NCBI GenBank assembly: GCA_003868215.1
Contig: QWDQ01000050.1
Span: forward strand, 1-64,000
Direction of reading: 5' to 3'
Source: Pseudophaeomoniella oleicola
Lineage: Eukaryota > Ascomycota > Eurotiomycetes > Phaeomoniellales > Phaeomoniellaceae
DNA: 64,000 nucleotides
Position numbers and translations under genes: made by a program. Below, one piece after another: positions 36,213-47,979 of this stretch; within the stretch, counting starts at the first letter, position 1, and every line of letters begins with the position of its first letter. The notes under the pieces were generated by a model, which was not told the origin of the DNA, did not search any database, and saw only the letters and a program-made list of their open reading frames with translations.

Positions 36213-37403
36213 TCATGAAGGTGTCGTCGACGTTCGAGGCAGGGAACAGAAAAGGTGGGAAGTGTGAGCAAGTCAGCATCGTGATGCTATCAGAAATTGA
36301 GAATAGAAGGTGGGAGGGATCCACGGTAGGTAAGTAAGAAAGTGCAGATTTAGCCCTTTGTACCAACAAAATCGCCTGAAGCAGCCGTTCTCCCTTTGTT
36401 CACTTTTTTGTACAGAATCCTAGAAAAAGAAGGCTGAGCCTGCCTGTTCGGCATATAATAGATAAGATCGATGATGACCAATGAGAAAACCGTGGTAACT
36501 GAAAGCAAAGCAATCTTCTTTGCTGACAAATGTAGCAATGTGAACTTCTCTTGCTGATTGGGCATACGTACCTAGGTAGTAAGCATGGTAGCGGCATAGA
36601 TAGGAAGAAAACGCTGTTGCTGTCGGAGATCGAATCAGGATTGATCAATCTGACATGTGATAAAAGGAACAGAACAGATACGTAGACAAGAAGGTGCGTG
36701 GTGGGTTGGTGGTTGGTGGTGTTACGTCGTCCAATCGGTGTAATCCACGTAGACCAGACCAGGTCAGACCAGACAAGACATCATCGTCGTCGCGAAAGAA
36801 TCCTTGTGCTTGCCTGTCTGCCTGCCTGCCTGTTTGTCTGGTCAAGTAGAGGAAAAGAAAGGGAAGGAAAAGAGATGCATGATTGTCAATGTATGTAGAA
36901 ATAATCAGTAGGTAACTTCTCGTCGCCGCCCCTTGGCGGATAATACTACCTAGGTGATGTAATTAGGTAGAGTTTGATATTAGTCTCCCAACGTACAGAG
37001 CACCTGCATGTGAAACCCTCGGACTCCAGTGCAACCTAACCTCTCGCGCTCTCCTCGCCATGCCCGTTAGAAGGACCATAGAAATCTTGGTCAGCACTAA
37101 TTCACTGCTTACTGTAAATCAGCTTGGGATAATTAAATTACATAAAAAATAGGTTCTCGGAAACTACCTTAGGGTTAAGGTACCGAGTAAGCGATACTTT
37201 CTTATTTAGGGTTCATATTAAGGAAAAAAGGTAGCGTTGGTCATTTGCGTATCTGGGTACTTTATTACGAACAGCGATCTACCTAGCTCAGTATCTGTAA
37301 TAGTGTAAGTGTATCAATCTATATCGTTAAGCGAGCGTAAGACGTGTACGATCTCGTGGGACAAGAAGGAAAACCAAAGCCGTCATGATTCTCGTTTCGA
37401 ATT
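36213..37403. other. Gene-free spacer
   Basis: No supportable gene. It includes TGCC/GTTTG-type short repeats near 36815-36840, TAGG words near 36565 and 36950, and an AT-rich portion 37080-37300. Two converging genes end in or near it. Confidence 0.55.
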
Positions 37404-40400
37404 CTACAGTTCCCAAGCCTTCTTCCAAGCTGCCACCAGTCCCTTGACATATTCATCGTCGATGGCGAGCTCCGGATTCTTCAAGCTCATAGTATCTCTC
37501 ACTGCTGCTTTCGTCTCATACACAACCTCTTGGTTCTTCTCTGTACTACCGAGATGATCTGCTGCTTGTCCTGGATCAGTGGCGTCGGTCTTCCAATAGT
37601 TCAAGAGCTTTCGGCTTGGGTTCTTGCGTAGATCTTCTTCGGTGCTGTTGTCGTCGTTGCTGTTCTCCAGGCGGGCGAGCCAGTCTTGCCAGCTCACGGT
37701 CTCGAATTGGAGGCCACCTGCACGGAGAGCCGGGAGGAAGTCGTCTGACCAGGAAAATGGGTGAGGATGGACGAGGTTGTATACGAGCTGGCCTGATGTC
37801 TTCTCTGAGGAGGCATTATTTGTTTCGGGAGAGTAATTGGGTGTTGAAATATGTGCTAGTTCAAGGATTGCTTTTGAAAGGATGTCGACGGGAATCCAGG
37901 AACAGGCAAGATCTCCAGGAGTTTCAGCCGGCAAGGCACCGGAAATAGCACCGAATCGGACCATGAGGGGTAGCATCTCATTGGGGTTCCAGAGCTTTGA
38001 ATGACTCTTGTCCTTGGAAGGTATGATTTGACCAATACGTAGGTTAGTGACGTGAGCACCAGCTTCCTCTGAAGCTGCCCGAAGCATGTACTCTCCTACA
38101 AGCTTAGAGCGACCGTAACCGGTAGGCGCACATTGGCTGAAATCCTCGATCAGGGCTTCTGGAACTGTGGCGTTCCGAGTGGATGACGCAACCCCGATGG
38201 AGGAACAGAAGAGCAAGTGAGCTGGGCTATTGGTTTTCACGGAGAGAGACAGCGAGACAAGATTTGCTAGTCCTTGCAGCTGGGGTTCGAAAGACTTTAG
38301 CGAAATCGCAAAATTGACGGGCCATGCCACGTGGATGATGTGTGTCAGATGCTGGCGAAGGTCTTGGAGAACATTCTCCGGAAGGCCAAGATCTGATCTG
38401 GTGACATCACCAGGGTATGCAAAGATGGCTGGGTCGTCTGCTGGAGGCAATGGCAGTTGTTGAACCTTCAAGGCATCGAACACTCGCTGACGGGCAGTTG
38501 GCACGGAATCGGCACGAACTAAGCAGACGATCTTCTCGACGTCCGAGCTAGCTCGTAGAGCTGCCAGAAGATGTGCTCCGAGGAAACCGGTAGCGCCAGT
38601 CATCAGCTAGAAAGAATGTCAGCCATAATGATCCGAGCACGCAGGAGAATACAATACATACCACTACCTTGCGCGTCGGTGGTGTGCCGACAGCCCCATC
38701 CCACTTCTTGAAGTGGGAGTACTTTGAGATCATGTCTTTCATCAAAGCCATGCCCGCTTCTTGTTCATTGTGAACCTGATCTCCTGTCCGGAGTCCGTAG
38801 AGAAACTGTGCCAGGCGCGTAGCATTACCACAGTCTAGGACCACCATCTCTCCGCACTTCTCGGGATTGGGCCCTAGAGAGAGTGTCTTCCCAATGAGCC
38901 TTCGCATTTGAAGCGCTTTCAGACTATCCACACCGGCCTGGTAAAAGTCTGTGTGTACGTCGGGTAGGGCCACACTTAAATTCTCTTCCATCGTTCGCAT
39001 GATCCACTCTTCCAGCTCAGGGGGGCTTAGCGATAATTCACCCTGAGCGGAGACCGACTCAAACTTGGCGTACAAATCGTCAATGACTGAGCTGAACTCT
39101 CGGTAGACTTGCGCTCGCTTCACAGAGGATTTGTCAGTCACGGGGAAAGGCGTATCCGGTGGCAGGATAGCAATCATCTCCTTTGTGATCTGAGAGAATG
39201 ATTCTGCCTCGGCATTCGCTTTTTCTATTGTCGGCCAGATACGGTTTATATACTCCGTATCATCCATGTCCCTAGCAGCTTCTGCCTTGAGCACTAATAG
39301 ACCAGGAATTTCTCGACTGTTGCCAAAGACGACAGGCTCTTTGATGAGCGGATCTTGGCGGATGCGGCCTTCTATTGCCACTGGGAGAACTTTCTCACCG
39401 TTCGTCAATGTGATGCGATCATCCGCTCTACCCATGAACTTCCAGCGATTTTGTTTAGTAGGATGCGGTATGTATAGATCGGCGGTGTGGTAGGAATTAG
39501 GAGGGTCCATGGAATTGGAAAGATTCTTGGCCGGAATGCCGTCTAAGACCACACACTCGAACATGTTGTTTCCGACAGGCTTCCAGTAGACGAAGGGTAT
39601 AATATGAGGGGGAACTGAAACAAAATTCCAGTCCTTATCATCTCGAGGACGATTGACGTTTGTAAATCCCACGAAAACTTCAGTGGCGGATATCATGGTT
39701 GTGAGGCGGATACCTCGGCTTGTCAAGAAATTACCCAGTTCATCGGGACATGGACTCCCGGCGAACATGACATGATGGCAAGCGGCCATGATGTCGAGAG
39801 CCTCCTCTTTCTCGGCGAGCAATTTCAGGACATATGGAACGGTACAAATACTCTCAGGCTTTGCCGCTGTCAAAGCAGCAATTATAGTATCCTGCGTCTG
39901 AGGGACTGCTGCGTCAAACAAGTAGCATGTTTTGCGGACCCAAAGACAATGTAGCATAATCAAGAGTCCGTACGCATGAAAGGCTGGAGCAGTGAGGAAC
40001 TGTCTCTTGTCTATCGCAAAGGCCATGATTCCCAAGAAGGAACGGTGATTGAAGCTGATCGGTTTCGGGATTCCCGTGGTACCAGAAGAGTGTATATGGA
40101 AGGTGGTGCCGGAGACATCAAAGTCACCAGCTGCTTCTGGGACGTCATTTGCTTTGGGATTTTCTGAGTGAACGTCATAGTCTTCCCGGGACAAGAACGG
40201 AAAAAGTTGAATCGATGGCTTTTCCTGTTGAATCTCTGAAGCAATCTTACTTGTATGGTGGGAGTATATGACACCACCAACATCTATCTTGTCTATCAAG
40301 GACAGACATGCTGGCAAGGATAATCGAGGAGATAGGAGCAGTGGATCATATCCCAATTTTATCAAGCCAAAAAAGGTGATGATCCAGTTCAGATCAGCAA

Positions 40401-40711
40401 GCCCAAATAGGGCAATACGCTGTCCGCTCGTATGCTTATTCTATCAAACAAGTCAGTCACTGCTATAAGGCGGACCACAAAGCAGGTTAAACAACCTTTG
40501 CAACAATTCCCATTTTAATTAGAGCGTTTGCGGCTCCATTGCTGAGCCGGTCGAGGTCTGCTCCGGTAAAGTGCTCATATGTGACTGTGTCATTTTCGTA
40601 TTTGGGATATGCGAGAACCGGGGTCTGAGTTTTCTCTTCCCCCAGACGACGTAGGAGACCCGCGATCGAGCGTACACCGAAATTACGGTCTTCCTCTTGG
40701 AAATCACCCAT
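37404..40711 (-). CDS. Adenylate-forming reductase (NRPS-like, A-T-R architecture)
   Basis: Predicted 1065-aa enzyme that activates a carboxylic acid with ATP, loads it on a phosphopantetheine arm and reduces the thioester with NAD(P)H to an aldehyde or alcohol. Exons are 40711-40496, 40440-38662 and 38606-37404; both introns are 55 bp and phase 0. The first intron has a weak donor, GTTGTT. The adenylation domain covers about residues 15-535: phosphate loop SSGTTGIPKP (190-199), YHTADLY (389-395), GRADDRIT (from 409) and a C-terminal Lys near 513. The carrier domain has DFYQAGVDSL with Ser578. The reductase domain starts at TGATGFLG (668-675), with the catalytic YGRSK pair at Tyr829 and Lys833. 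There is no condensation domain. The substrate cannot be read off. It could be the core of a small-metabolite pathway. Confidence 0.93.
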
Positions 40712-42178
40712 TTTGAAGCAGGATGCTGTGTTTATAATGAGAACTCCAGTAGAGCAGATCCGAATATAATCCCTGATATATTCGCTGTTCAGATCTCACA
40801 ATGGCCTGGTCCGTAGGGATGTTGTAGCAGCGACCTCGAAACATAACTTGAGAGGGCCCTGGGGGTCTTTAAGTGTGGACGAAGTGCCCCATTCGATTGA
40901 GATCCCGACGTTTGCTGAGGGGACGGAACCGTTCACCGTGGTACCAGACGGCATAGAAGTGCCGACGAAGGTGGTCCTCCGACTGGGATAAGAATGTCTG
41001 TCGGGCAGACGGACGCAATCCACCCGACGACATGAGAGTTTTACATCGATCATCTGAAATATGACCCTAGACATTCGAGACATGCTAAGTGCCTTTAAAA
41101 AGCCACTTACGTGAAGTTTGCATACTGAAGTACCGAATGACATGCAGCTAATCGTTGCGCCAGAGAACCCTCGTGGCGACTATTCCAGATAAAGGTTTCG
41201 GCTCGGCCCCTCTTTATGCATGCCACTTGATCAAAGTTGAGGCAAGACGCAAGAAGATCCTTGGTAGAAGGCTCTATTTTCCTGATTCCTTGACCGACTT
41301 GCCATGTCGGACCCGAAAATGGGTGGAGAGGCGACGGGACGGGCTCCATATTGCACAGGAGCTCCGATAATATGAGACGGTGGAATTACGTATTGGAATT
41401 TCCTAGGAATTCTGCAAGGGTGAAGTTCGGTTTCTATCAGGTGGATTGATTGGGTAACAATGTTGAGATAATCACTTCGTCAACGCGTTTGTTGACTTGT
41501 GCGTTATTATGATATATCACGTGAGCAGGGACGGACAATGATTTGCCGTTTCACCCGATGAAGGCTACGCGTACGTAGTACAAGTTTCCAAATAGTGATA
41601 CAAATCCTCTCAGATACATCGGAAGTCTTCTGTCTCTGCCACATCTTTTCTTTCACCTTCAAGCATTTGGCATGATCCAATGTGTCACTTCGACGCAACA
41701 ACTTTATTCCGTTGACATGGTAAATTTTGTGGTGCACGACATCAATACGGAGATAACGAGATAACGAGATAATATCACGGCTGAGCCGATATTTTCACTA
41801 CCACCGAATTACGACATGCCACAGTATGCAGACCTGATTTCGGAGTAAAATTCAACCAAGAATAAGTTTCATTTGAAAGGATCGTCTGACTATCTATGCT
41901 CGTGGATGTTGTACAAGGATGCTATGTTGAACATGCAGACAAGACCTCGGGCGGTAAGAAAGATGTGAAACTTGAGCCGCGACCATGTTAACAAGGAGTG
42001 TTTGCTGTTGCCAACGGTAGTCGCAAACAAAGACATCGAGGAGCGTTGTAATCGATAACACCACTATCGGAAAGCGTATGGTATACCCTCAGCCTATCCC
42101 ACTTCAGTGCCGTCGGTCCTTGCCTGGAGCAGCTTATGGTGTCGTTGCGGTTCGCAACACATTGCTGCCGCCCTTCCG
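40712..42178. other. Gene-free spacer upstream of the reductase
   Basis: About 1.5 kb without a supportable gene; minus-strand frames at 40796-41143 and 41107-41349 have no family features. The reductase promoter should lie in the first few hundred bases. A GATAACGA repeat occurs near 41752-41772. Confidence 0.55.
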
Positions 42179-42487
42179 TTATGACTCTGTAGGCTCGTCT
42201 GATGATGAAGACTCTGTTCCTTTTCCGAGACCTTCTAGGAACTCTGGAGCCTTGGCTGAACCTGCTTCAGGATGGACATCTGGGTTTGTGTCCAATCCAT
42301 GTTCACGTTCTGCGGTGTCACCCGGCACACCATTCCACGAATTGTGGGATTCCTCGGGCTTCTTGGATTTCTCTGTGTTGTCATTGGAGTTGCCGGGAGT
42401 GCTGTTGGAAGTGTCGTTGGAGCCCAGTCCGACAGCAGCAGCGCCGGACTTCAGGGTCTCAGTGGCTTTGGTGGTGATGCCTGACAT
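42179..42487 (-). CDS. Small hydrophilic protein, 102 aa
   Basis: Open frame of 102 codons starting MSGITTKATETL. The first 25 residues could form an amphipathic helix with Ala/Gly. The rest is very hydrophilic and disordered (Ser, Asn, Glu, Pro), with HNSWNGVPGD in the middle and an acidic Ser-rich end. This resembles small stress-related, LEA-like fungal proteins, but no family is claimed. The start at 42487 is preferred over an upstream in-frame ATG at 42619, because the upstream part has a different, spacer-like composition. Confidence 0.6.
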   Translation of the reverse strand: MSGITTKATETLKSGAAAVGLGSNDTSNSTPGNSNDNTEKSKKPEESHNSWNGVPGDTAEREHGLDTNPDVHPEAGSAKAPEFLEGLGKGTESSSSDEPTES

Positions 42488-43245
42488 TGTTGCTGTTGAT
42501 GATATATATTTAAAATGGTTCTTGAGAGCTGCAAAAGTGAGGGTGACAGAAGAAGATCTTTTGGGCGACGCGAGGATATTGTTGACGGTGCTGATGTACT
42601 GATAGTCGATGAGGTGCAATGGTATAACAACAAGTTCAATTGATGAGCAGGGATCCTTGCGATGATGGTCTCTGCAGCGGGATTTCCAAGTTTATTTCTT
42701 GACAATGAGAACATCTTTACCTTCCAATGACGTTATGTCCCCTAGGACCGAGGTTGGGGAAAGGGTTCATCACGTGATATGACGACAGGGCGAAACAAAG
42801 GGTCGACCGCATACGGCTCACAGGCACAATTTCAAAGTCCCACAGCTAGCACTTCATATCCTACCCCTCGCGATCGTTGTGAGGTGAGCATTAGGTAGGT
42901 AGTGAGTGAGTGAGAACTTATAGCAGTGGGGATATCTTCATACTTGGTGGAAGTGGAGGGGTAAACAGGTGTTCGAGGCATGAAGCTTATGTACTAATAT
43001 ATCTAATCTCGATTTCCAGAACACTATTTGCATGCTTTCTTTTCCAAGCCTTTCTATCTTTTCTATCACGGCTTCTGACACCTGATCCCACCCACAGTCT
43101 ATTCTAATCGTAGGTTCCATTACGCTCTATCGTTACTGTAACGAGGTTCTGACATAGGTGTGTGCCCATCACTCTGACATCGAAGCCTTTTGAAACGAAT
43201 GTGAGCGAGCGACGGGACGTTGCAAAGAAGTTTCGCACCGGGGGG
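42488..43245. other. Spacer between the small protein gene and the hydrolase gene
   Basis: No gene seen. A GTGA tandem run lies near 42901-42913. The promoter of the 102-aa gene and the 3' end of the hydrolase gene lie here. Confidence 0.5.
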
Positions 43246-44075
43246 CTAGATCCGATGCTGACTCAGTCCCAGCTTGGCACCCTTCAGTATCCCCTCGACT
43301 ACTTCATCAGGAACACTCATGTATGCGAAATGAGAACCTGAACACCGGTGGACGGGCGTGTTTTCGCCAAGGGTAGAGGCCAGTAGCTCCTGGGTCGATG
43401 ATTTCATGATCTGGTCACCTTCGCAGATGAGGTACATGCAAGGTATATCGTGCCAGGGCTCGTAGGTTGCTGGACCGAAGAAGGTGGGTTTGGCGGAATG
43501 CACCATCTCCGCGATTGCCTTCGGCTTTGCTTCCGGTGACAGATCGTGATAGTAAAACTCCTCTGGGTTGTCTCCGTAGACATATTCTCCCTGTGACACA
43601 TGTCAGTTTCGTATACACACGGAATCGCAACCCGTGCTCTACTGGTGGTCCTCCCAGTACTCACATCGACCCGTGTCCCCGTTCCCAACCCTCCAGTAAC
43701 ATCGGCTAAGCTCTTCCCCTTTGGTGGCACGAACGCCGCCATGTAGACCACCATGATAACGCCACCCTTCTCCCCACGTTCCGCCCTCTGTCGCGCCCCT
43801 AAACCTCCGACCGCATTTGCTCCGACGAAGCCACCGTACGAATGCACCACAAGGACGACATAGCTGCCCTTCTCGCAGAGACCTTCTATTACACTGCGGA
43901 CAGCGAGAGCGTCATCCGCTAATGTTGTTATGGGCGGCTCTGCACCCGCCGAGGGGTAGGGTACAGCCTCGCTCGAATAACCCAAAGCTTTGAGTTTTGC
44001 CCGTATCGGATCATAGGTTTCGGCTTTTGTCCAGGATCCTGGGGCGAAAACGATGATCGGATTTTCCGCTGCCAT
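43246..44075 (-). CDS. Alpha/beta hydrolase (esterase-like, AB_hydrolase_6 type)
   Basis: Predicted 251-aa soluble hydrolase from exons 44075-43665 and 43590-43246; the 74-bp intron (GTGAGT...CACAG) joins RVD to GEYVYGDNPEEF. The N-terminal strand reads PIIVFAPGSWTK, with the oxyanion-hole region in PGSW. The nucleophile elbow is VVHSYGG with Ser79. The acid is Asp196 in ICEGDQIM, and the base is His224 in GSHFAY. All three catalytic residues are in order and the length fits the plant hydroxynitrile lyase/esterase-like subgroup. There is no signal peptide. The substrate is unknown. It sits between the adenylate-forming reductase and a Zn2Cys6 regulator, so a tailoring role in a metabolite pathway is possible. 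Confidence 0.9.
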
Positions 44076-44860
44076 CTCTTCTTATTTCCCGCCCAACCGT
44101 TCACTCCGCAAAGGTTAACGTTTGTCGTAATTCGATTGTTGACGAACAGGAGATAGAATTAAAATAAAGCGTCGGGCTAAGCCAAGTGATGGCCATCGAA
44201 GTCCGTTCCACTAATTATCAATTTCTCGTAACTCGACTAATCTTTATGTCCCTGACGTCATCTCATCAATTAACTCGACGACCTACATTTCCATGAACTA
44301 GAATGCTGCCGAAAGTCCAGTCCTACCGTAACATTATATGTATGTTGATCTTGCTGTCCCCGGGAAGCTAACCGAGAGAAAAGCCTTTGCTAAGCTTTCT
44401 TTCCTCCGGAGGGTGTCACAGTGACTTAAATCAGGGTGTTTCGCTGTTCCCACAACGTTCTCCCCGCGGATCTTGAAAAAAGCTTTATCATCACGCTCGG
44501 CATAGTAACCCTTATGATGGTCATTTATATAAATATATATACATACATGAAAACTACGGACCATCTGGATATTGAAAGGGTTGAAGAGAGTCCCACTGGT
44601 TTCATCGCCATCGTGGGAGAAGCAGATTAATAACTGCTGATTGCTCAGCGACTCGATCGGGGAGTGTTGAATAGTTCAGACCCGTAATAGGCTGCACCAA
44701 CCACTGACTGACTTGCAAAGTGATCTTATATTTTCTATGTTACTCACCATGGCCTTGTCTCACAGCTTCTGCAGTGAATTGCAAAGGGGTGGCGGTGTAC
44801 TGTATTTTATCGGCAGAGGCATATCTATCATAAATAAACAATGTTGTTTCTCGCTCCCAA
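44076..44860. other. Intergenic spacer
   Basis: No gene seen. The hydrolase promoter lies at the left end, and the 3' UTR of the six-exon regulator at the right end. A TATAAATATATATACATACATG stretch lies at about 44525-44550 (shown in part: TATAAATATATATACATA). Confidence 0.5.
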
Positions 44861-46810
44861 TTAATTCCGACAGCTACCTTTGTACTCATATTCTATATTT
44901 TCCAGCAGTTTAAAATATTGACCTAATTTCCCATGGTCAGATGGTCAATCCCAGAGGCATATCCCCAGGAAAATGAAGGATGGTTAAAGAGAACAGTGTA
45001 CTTACCGGCAACAGGCCATCTTCTCTCTAAAAGAAGCAGCAATTGTCTGATTTCGTTCGTATACGCAATGCATTCCGCACTGCCTGTCTCTCTTGCCATC
45101 CACGCATAAAAGTCGGCTGCGCTATAGAAGCACTCGATCACAAACGGGCTGAGGTTGCGCGTCTTCCCGAAAGCAGCGAATTTGCTAAGCTCCCTTCCGA
45201 AATGAAGTACGTCCGTAGCAGTACGCTTGAAACCATCAAGAGCAATCTGCTGCAACTCTATCCGTAGGCCTGTGTTCTCGCCAGGGTTTTGAACAGCATC
45301 TGCAGCGTCAATACAAGAATAATTTGAATACAATGCAAGCAATGTTGAATACAAGATGGCTCTAGCTGCGTACAGCCTCGCTCGCTCTGCGTCACCAAGT
45401 GCATGCGAATGCTCAGTGAGAACAGAGGAGAATGCTGAAGCCGTGCGATGGATTTGAATGCCTTCGTTATAATGGAAGTCTGGATCCAAGACACGGTCAT
45501 TGATGTTGTGAATCACTCGTCCCATCAGATGTGCAGCTTCGCAAGTGCGTGCGAAAGGTGATACGGTGGTCCCTGAATCCATGGACATGACAAGAAGCGG
45601 ATTGACCCCCGGTTCCTATCCCTTCATTAGCGTTCTCTCTTCACGATGAGTTTGTTGCAAACGCACCCCAATATCCCAGGTGGTGTCATCTGCCGGGAGG
45701 ACTTCATCCGGGAGAATGGTTGTAACGAGGGGTCTGAATCTGAATCCGAGTGTGACATATCCAGAGGAAAATCAGCATTATTTCTGAGACTGTCAAAGCA
45801 GTATCTTACCGATCGAGTATCATAGCAGCCCACCACAATCGCCTCGATTCTTCCCGATCCGTCCAGATACCGTCTGTTGACAATGAGTCTAATTGAAACT
45901 TGATGATGAGGAGTGCATCGACGTACTTTTTGGAACAAGTTGGGTTGCTCTTTTCCTATCATGAATACCGAGAGCCCTTCCCATGTTACAGCAATGGCCA
46001 GTGGTGAGATAGGCTGCAGGATACAGGCCGTTGCCCACCTCATACAGAGCGGTCAAGATCTGTGCCCCAAGCACATTCTGTGACAATATACCTTGGCTTT
46101 CAATGGTAGCTAGAGCCCACTTCGTCTTCTGGTAGAGCTCATTTGCGGAAGTCGGGTCCTCGAGGGACACCTGGCTTACCAAGTTCATAGCCAAGAATAG
46201 TGGAGCAGCATCTGTCCCAGTATGCGTAGGCAACATCTCAACCAAGCGTGATACTCGCACATTTGATACTTCAATTGGTTAGCATCCTTGGACTCATGGG
46301 CATGGGTAACTTGATCGTACATATTGGCATCCACGTGTGGGTGCTCTGAAAATACTTGGTGACAATCTGTCGGAGTTCCTCTGTTTCGAGCAACATCTCT
46401 GGGGGTGCAGGCCACTCAATCAACCTCGGAAGATCCAATTGAGTATTCCGACATGCTACAGAATCCAAAAACAGCCTTGGGGCGAGAGGCGGCTCCCCTC
46501 CAACACTATGATAGCTGGGGGGGAACCGCGGGGTGCGGACGCGATCTTTCGTCGGTGATTCAGGCGAGGTCGATTGAGACTTTGAACCATTCTGTGTAGA
46601 GTCTAGTAAAGCCTCCAACTGTCGTACTCGGTTGCGTAAAACATGTATATCTGCGGTCTGGTCCGTAGCTTGACCGATAGTATACTCGCATGGCCGGCCA
46701 ACCCGTTTGCAAAGAGAGCAAGTTGGCAATTCTTTAGTGCATTTCCGCTTCAGTCGACGGCATGAGCGGCATGATTGATCCGCATGGACACTGTCATAAT
46801 CTGCGGGCAT
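44861..46810 (-). CDS. Zn2Cys6 fungal transcription factor
   Basis: Predicted 544-aa nuclear regulator from six exons joined in phase: 46810-46321, 46268-45927, 45873-45810, 45733-45667, 45615-45006 and 44922-44861. Introns are 52, 53, 76, 51 and 83 bp. The zinc cluster has cysteines 14, 17, 24, 31, 34 and 41 (CRSCRRLKRKC...CSLC...C), followed by a short coiled-coil linker (RNRVRQLEALL). The middle-homology region holds HTWMPILSN, the GRALGIH block and ESRRLWWAAMILDR, all rebuilt only across splice joins. The end QYFKLLE is in the last exon. An in-frame upstream ATG at 46909 exists; 46810 gives a family-like short N-terminus. It lies close to the hydrolase and reductase genes and may control them. 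Confidence 0.9.
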
Positions 46811-47979
46811 GACAGTAGATGATCCAAAAATGGATGAATACGATACGATTGTGCAAGTGAGGTCCAAATTACCATGAGAAGTGCGGTATATACGGCGGGT
46901 GAAGGGCACCGCGTGCGGTGGGAGACCGCAATAAGCTAAACTAGAAAAGGTATTAGCCCTCCTGGATTAGTAATGCTTTTGCCTCTCGAAACAACAACAG
47001 GATATGCCAAGCCTGATGATATCCAAGGGTAAGGTAGAATGGCAGGTTTGACAGATGTGTTACGCAACGAGACCGGATTCGACGGAAGTGCGTTCGACGA
47101 AAAGTTGCTCGACAGAATTGCCCTTCTCTGCTGCGACTGGGTAGGGTGTGAAACGGACATTGCTCCGACTCCACCGAGAAGTATCAACGTCTCGACGTAG
47201 CTGCTGAACCATGGAGAGCACCTGTAAATGACTTCATTTCAGGCAGGAAGAGATGCACGATCCTTGACATTGTCGACCCAGAGAATGGCCCAGCTTGACT
47301 ACGTTGCAATCAAAGCTGGGACCTTCCCTCCGGAGGCGGCGGGATGGAGGTTCTAGCTTCGACGTCTCCGCTTTACAGCAGCTGGGAAGCATTGGAGTCT
47401 GCGGAATATATTCGGCAGGTAGATACCAGAGAAGAACTGTGCTTCGGTCATCCTGTACGTACCTTAGTATTGGGGCCCGGCGCTGGCCGCTGCTGTCGGT
47501 GAGCCTGACTATGGATGACGGATGACGTCAACTACCATGTTGTCTAGTCTCTCACTTGATGCCTCCTATCTCGTCTTCTTCTCAGTACTATGTTTCTTCA
47601 ACTACAGTCAACCCAACCATCCAACAGTACATTGGATTCGAATCGCAATGAACCTTGATACGGGATCCTATATTCGAATGCTTTTTGCACGAGCAGATCA
47701 TGACATCGGGCTCTGTCTGATGCAAGCACTGCAAAGTGAACCGGAGTACACATCAATATAGAAGATCAGGAGCATGTGGAAAGAGAGTATCCAGAGGTCT
47801 AATGTAGAGCAAAACAACGCTCACATAAGCAATGATATCACTAGATAAGACTATCCCCAATGACGGCGTGTTCAATAGTGCGGATATAGTATACGACTGT
47901 CCGCATTTCGCTAGAACCAAGAGGACCAAAGCTCAACGTCCCCTGTACTACGTAGTATTGTCCAATACTCACAGAGATC
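46811..47979. other. Gene-free spacer
   Basis: About 1.2 kb with no supportable gene. Frames at 46936-47187 (-) and 47522-47761 (+) show no family features. The regulator's promoter lies at the left end. Confidence 0.5.

Noticed and set aside
44923-45005. Ending of the six-exon regulator at an earlier stop inside this stretch
   Set aside because: The stretch is better read as an 83-bp intron. Splicing restores the family ending QYFKLLE in phase.
47522-47761. 79-codon plus-strand frame with a hydrophobic start
   Set aside because: No conserved features and no context. It is too short to support against chance.
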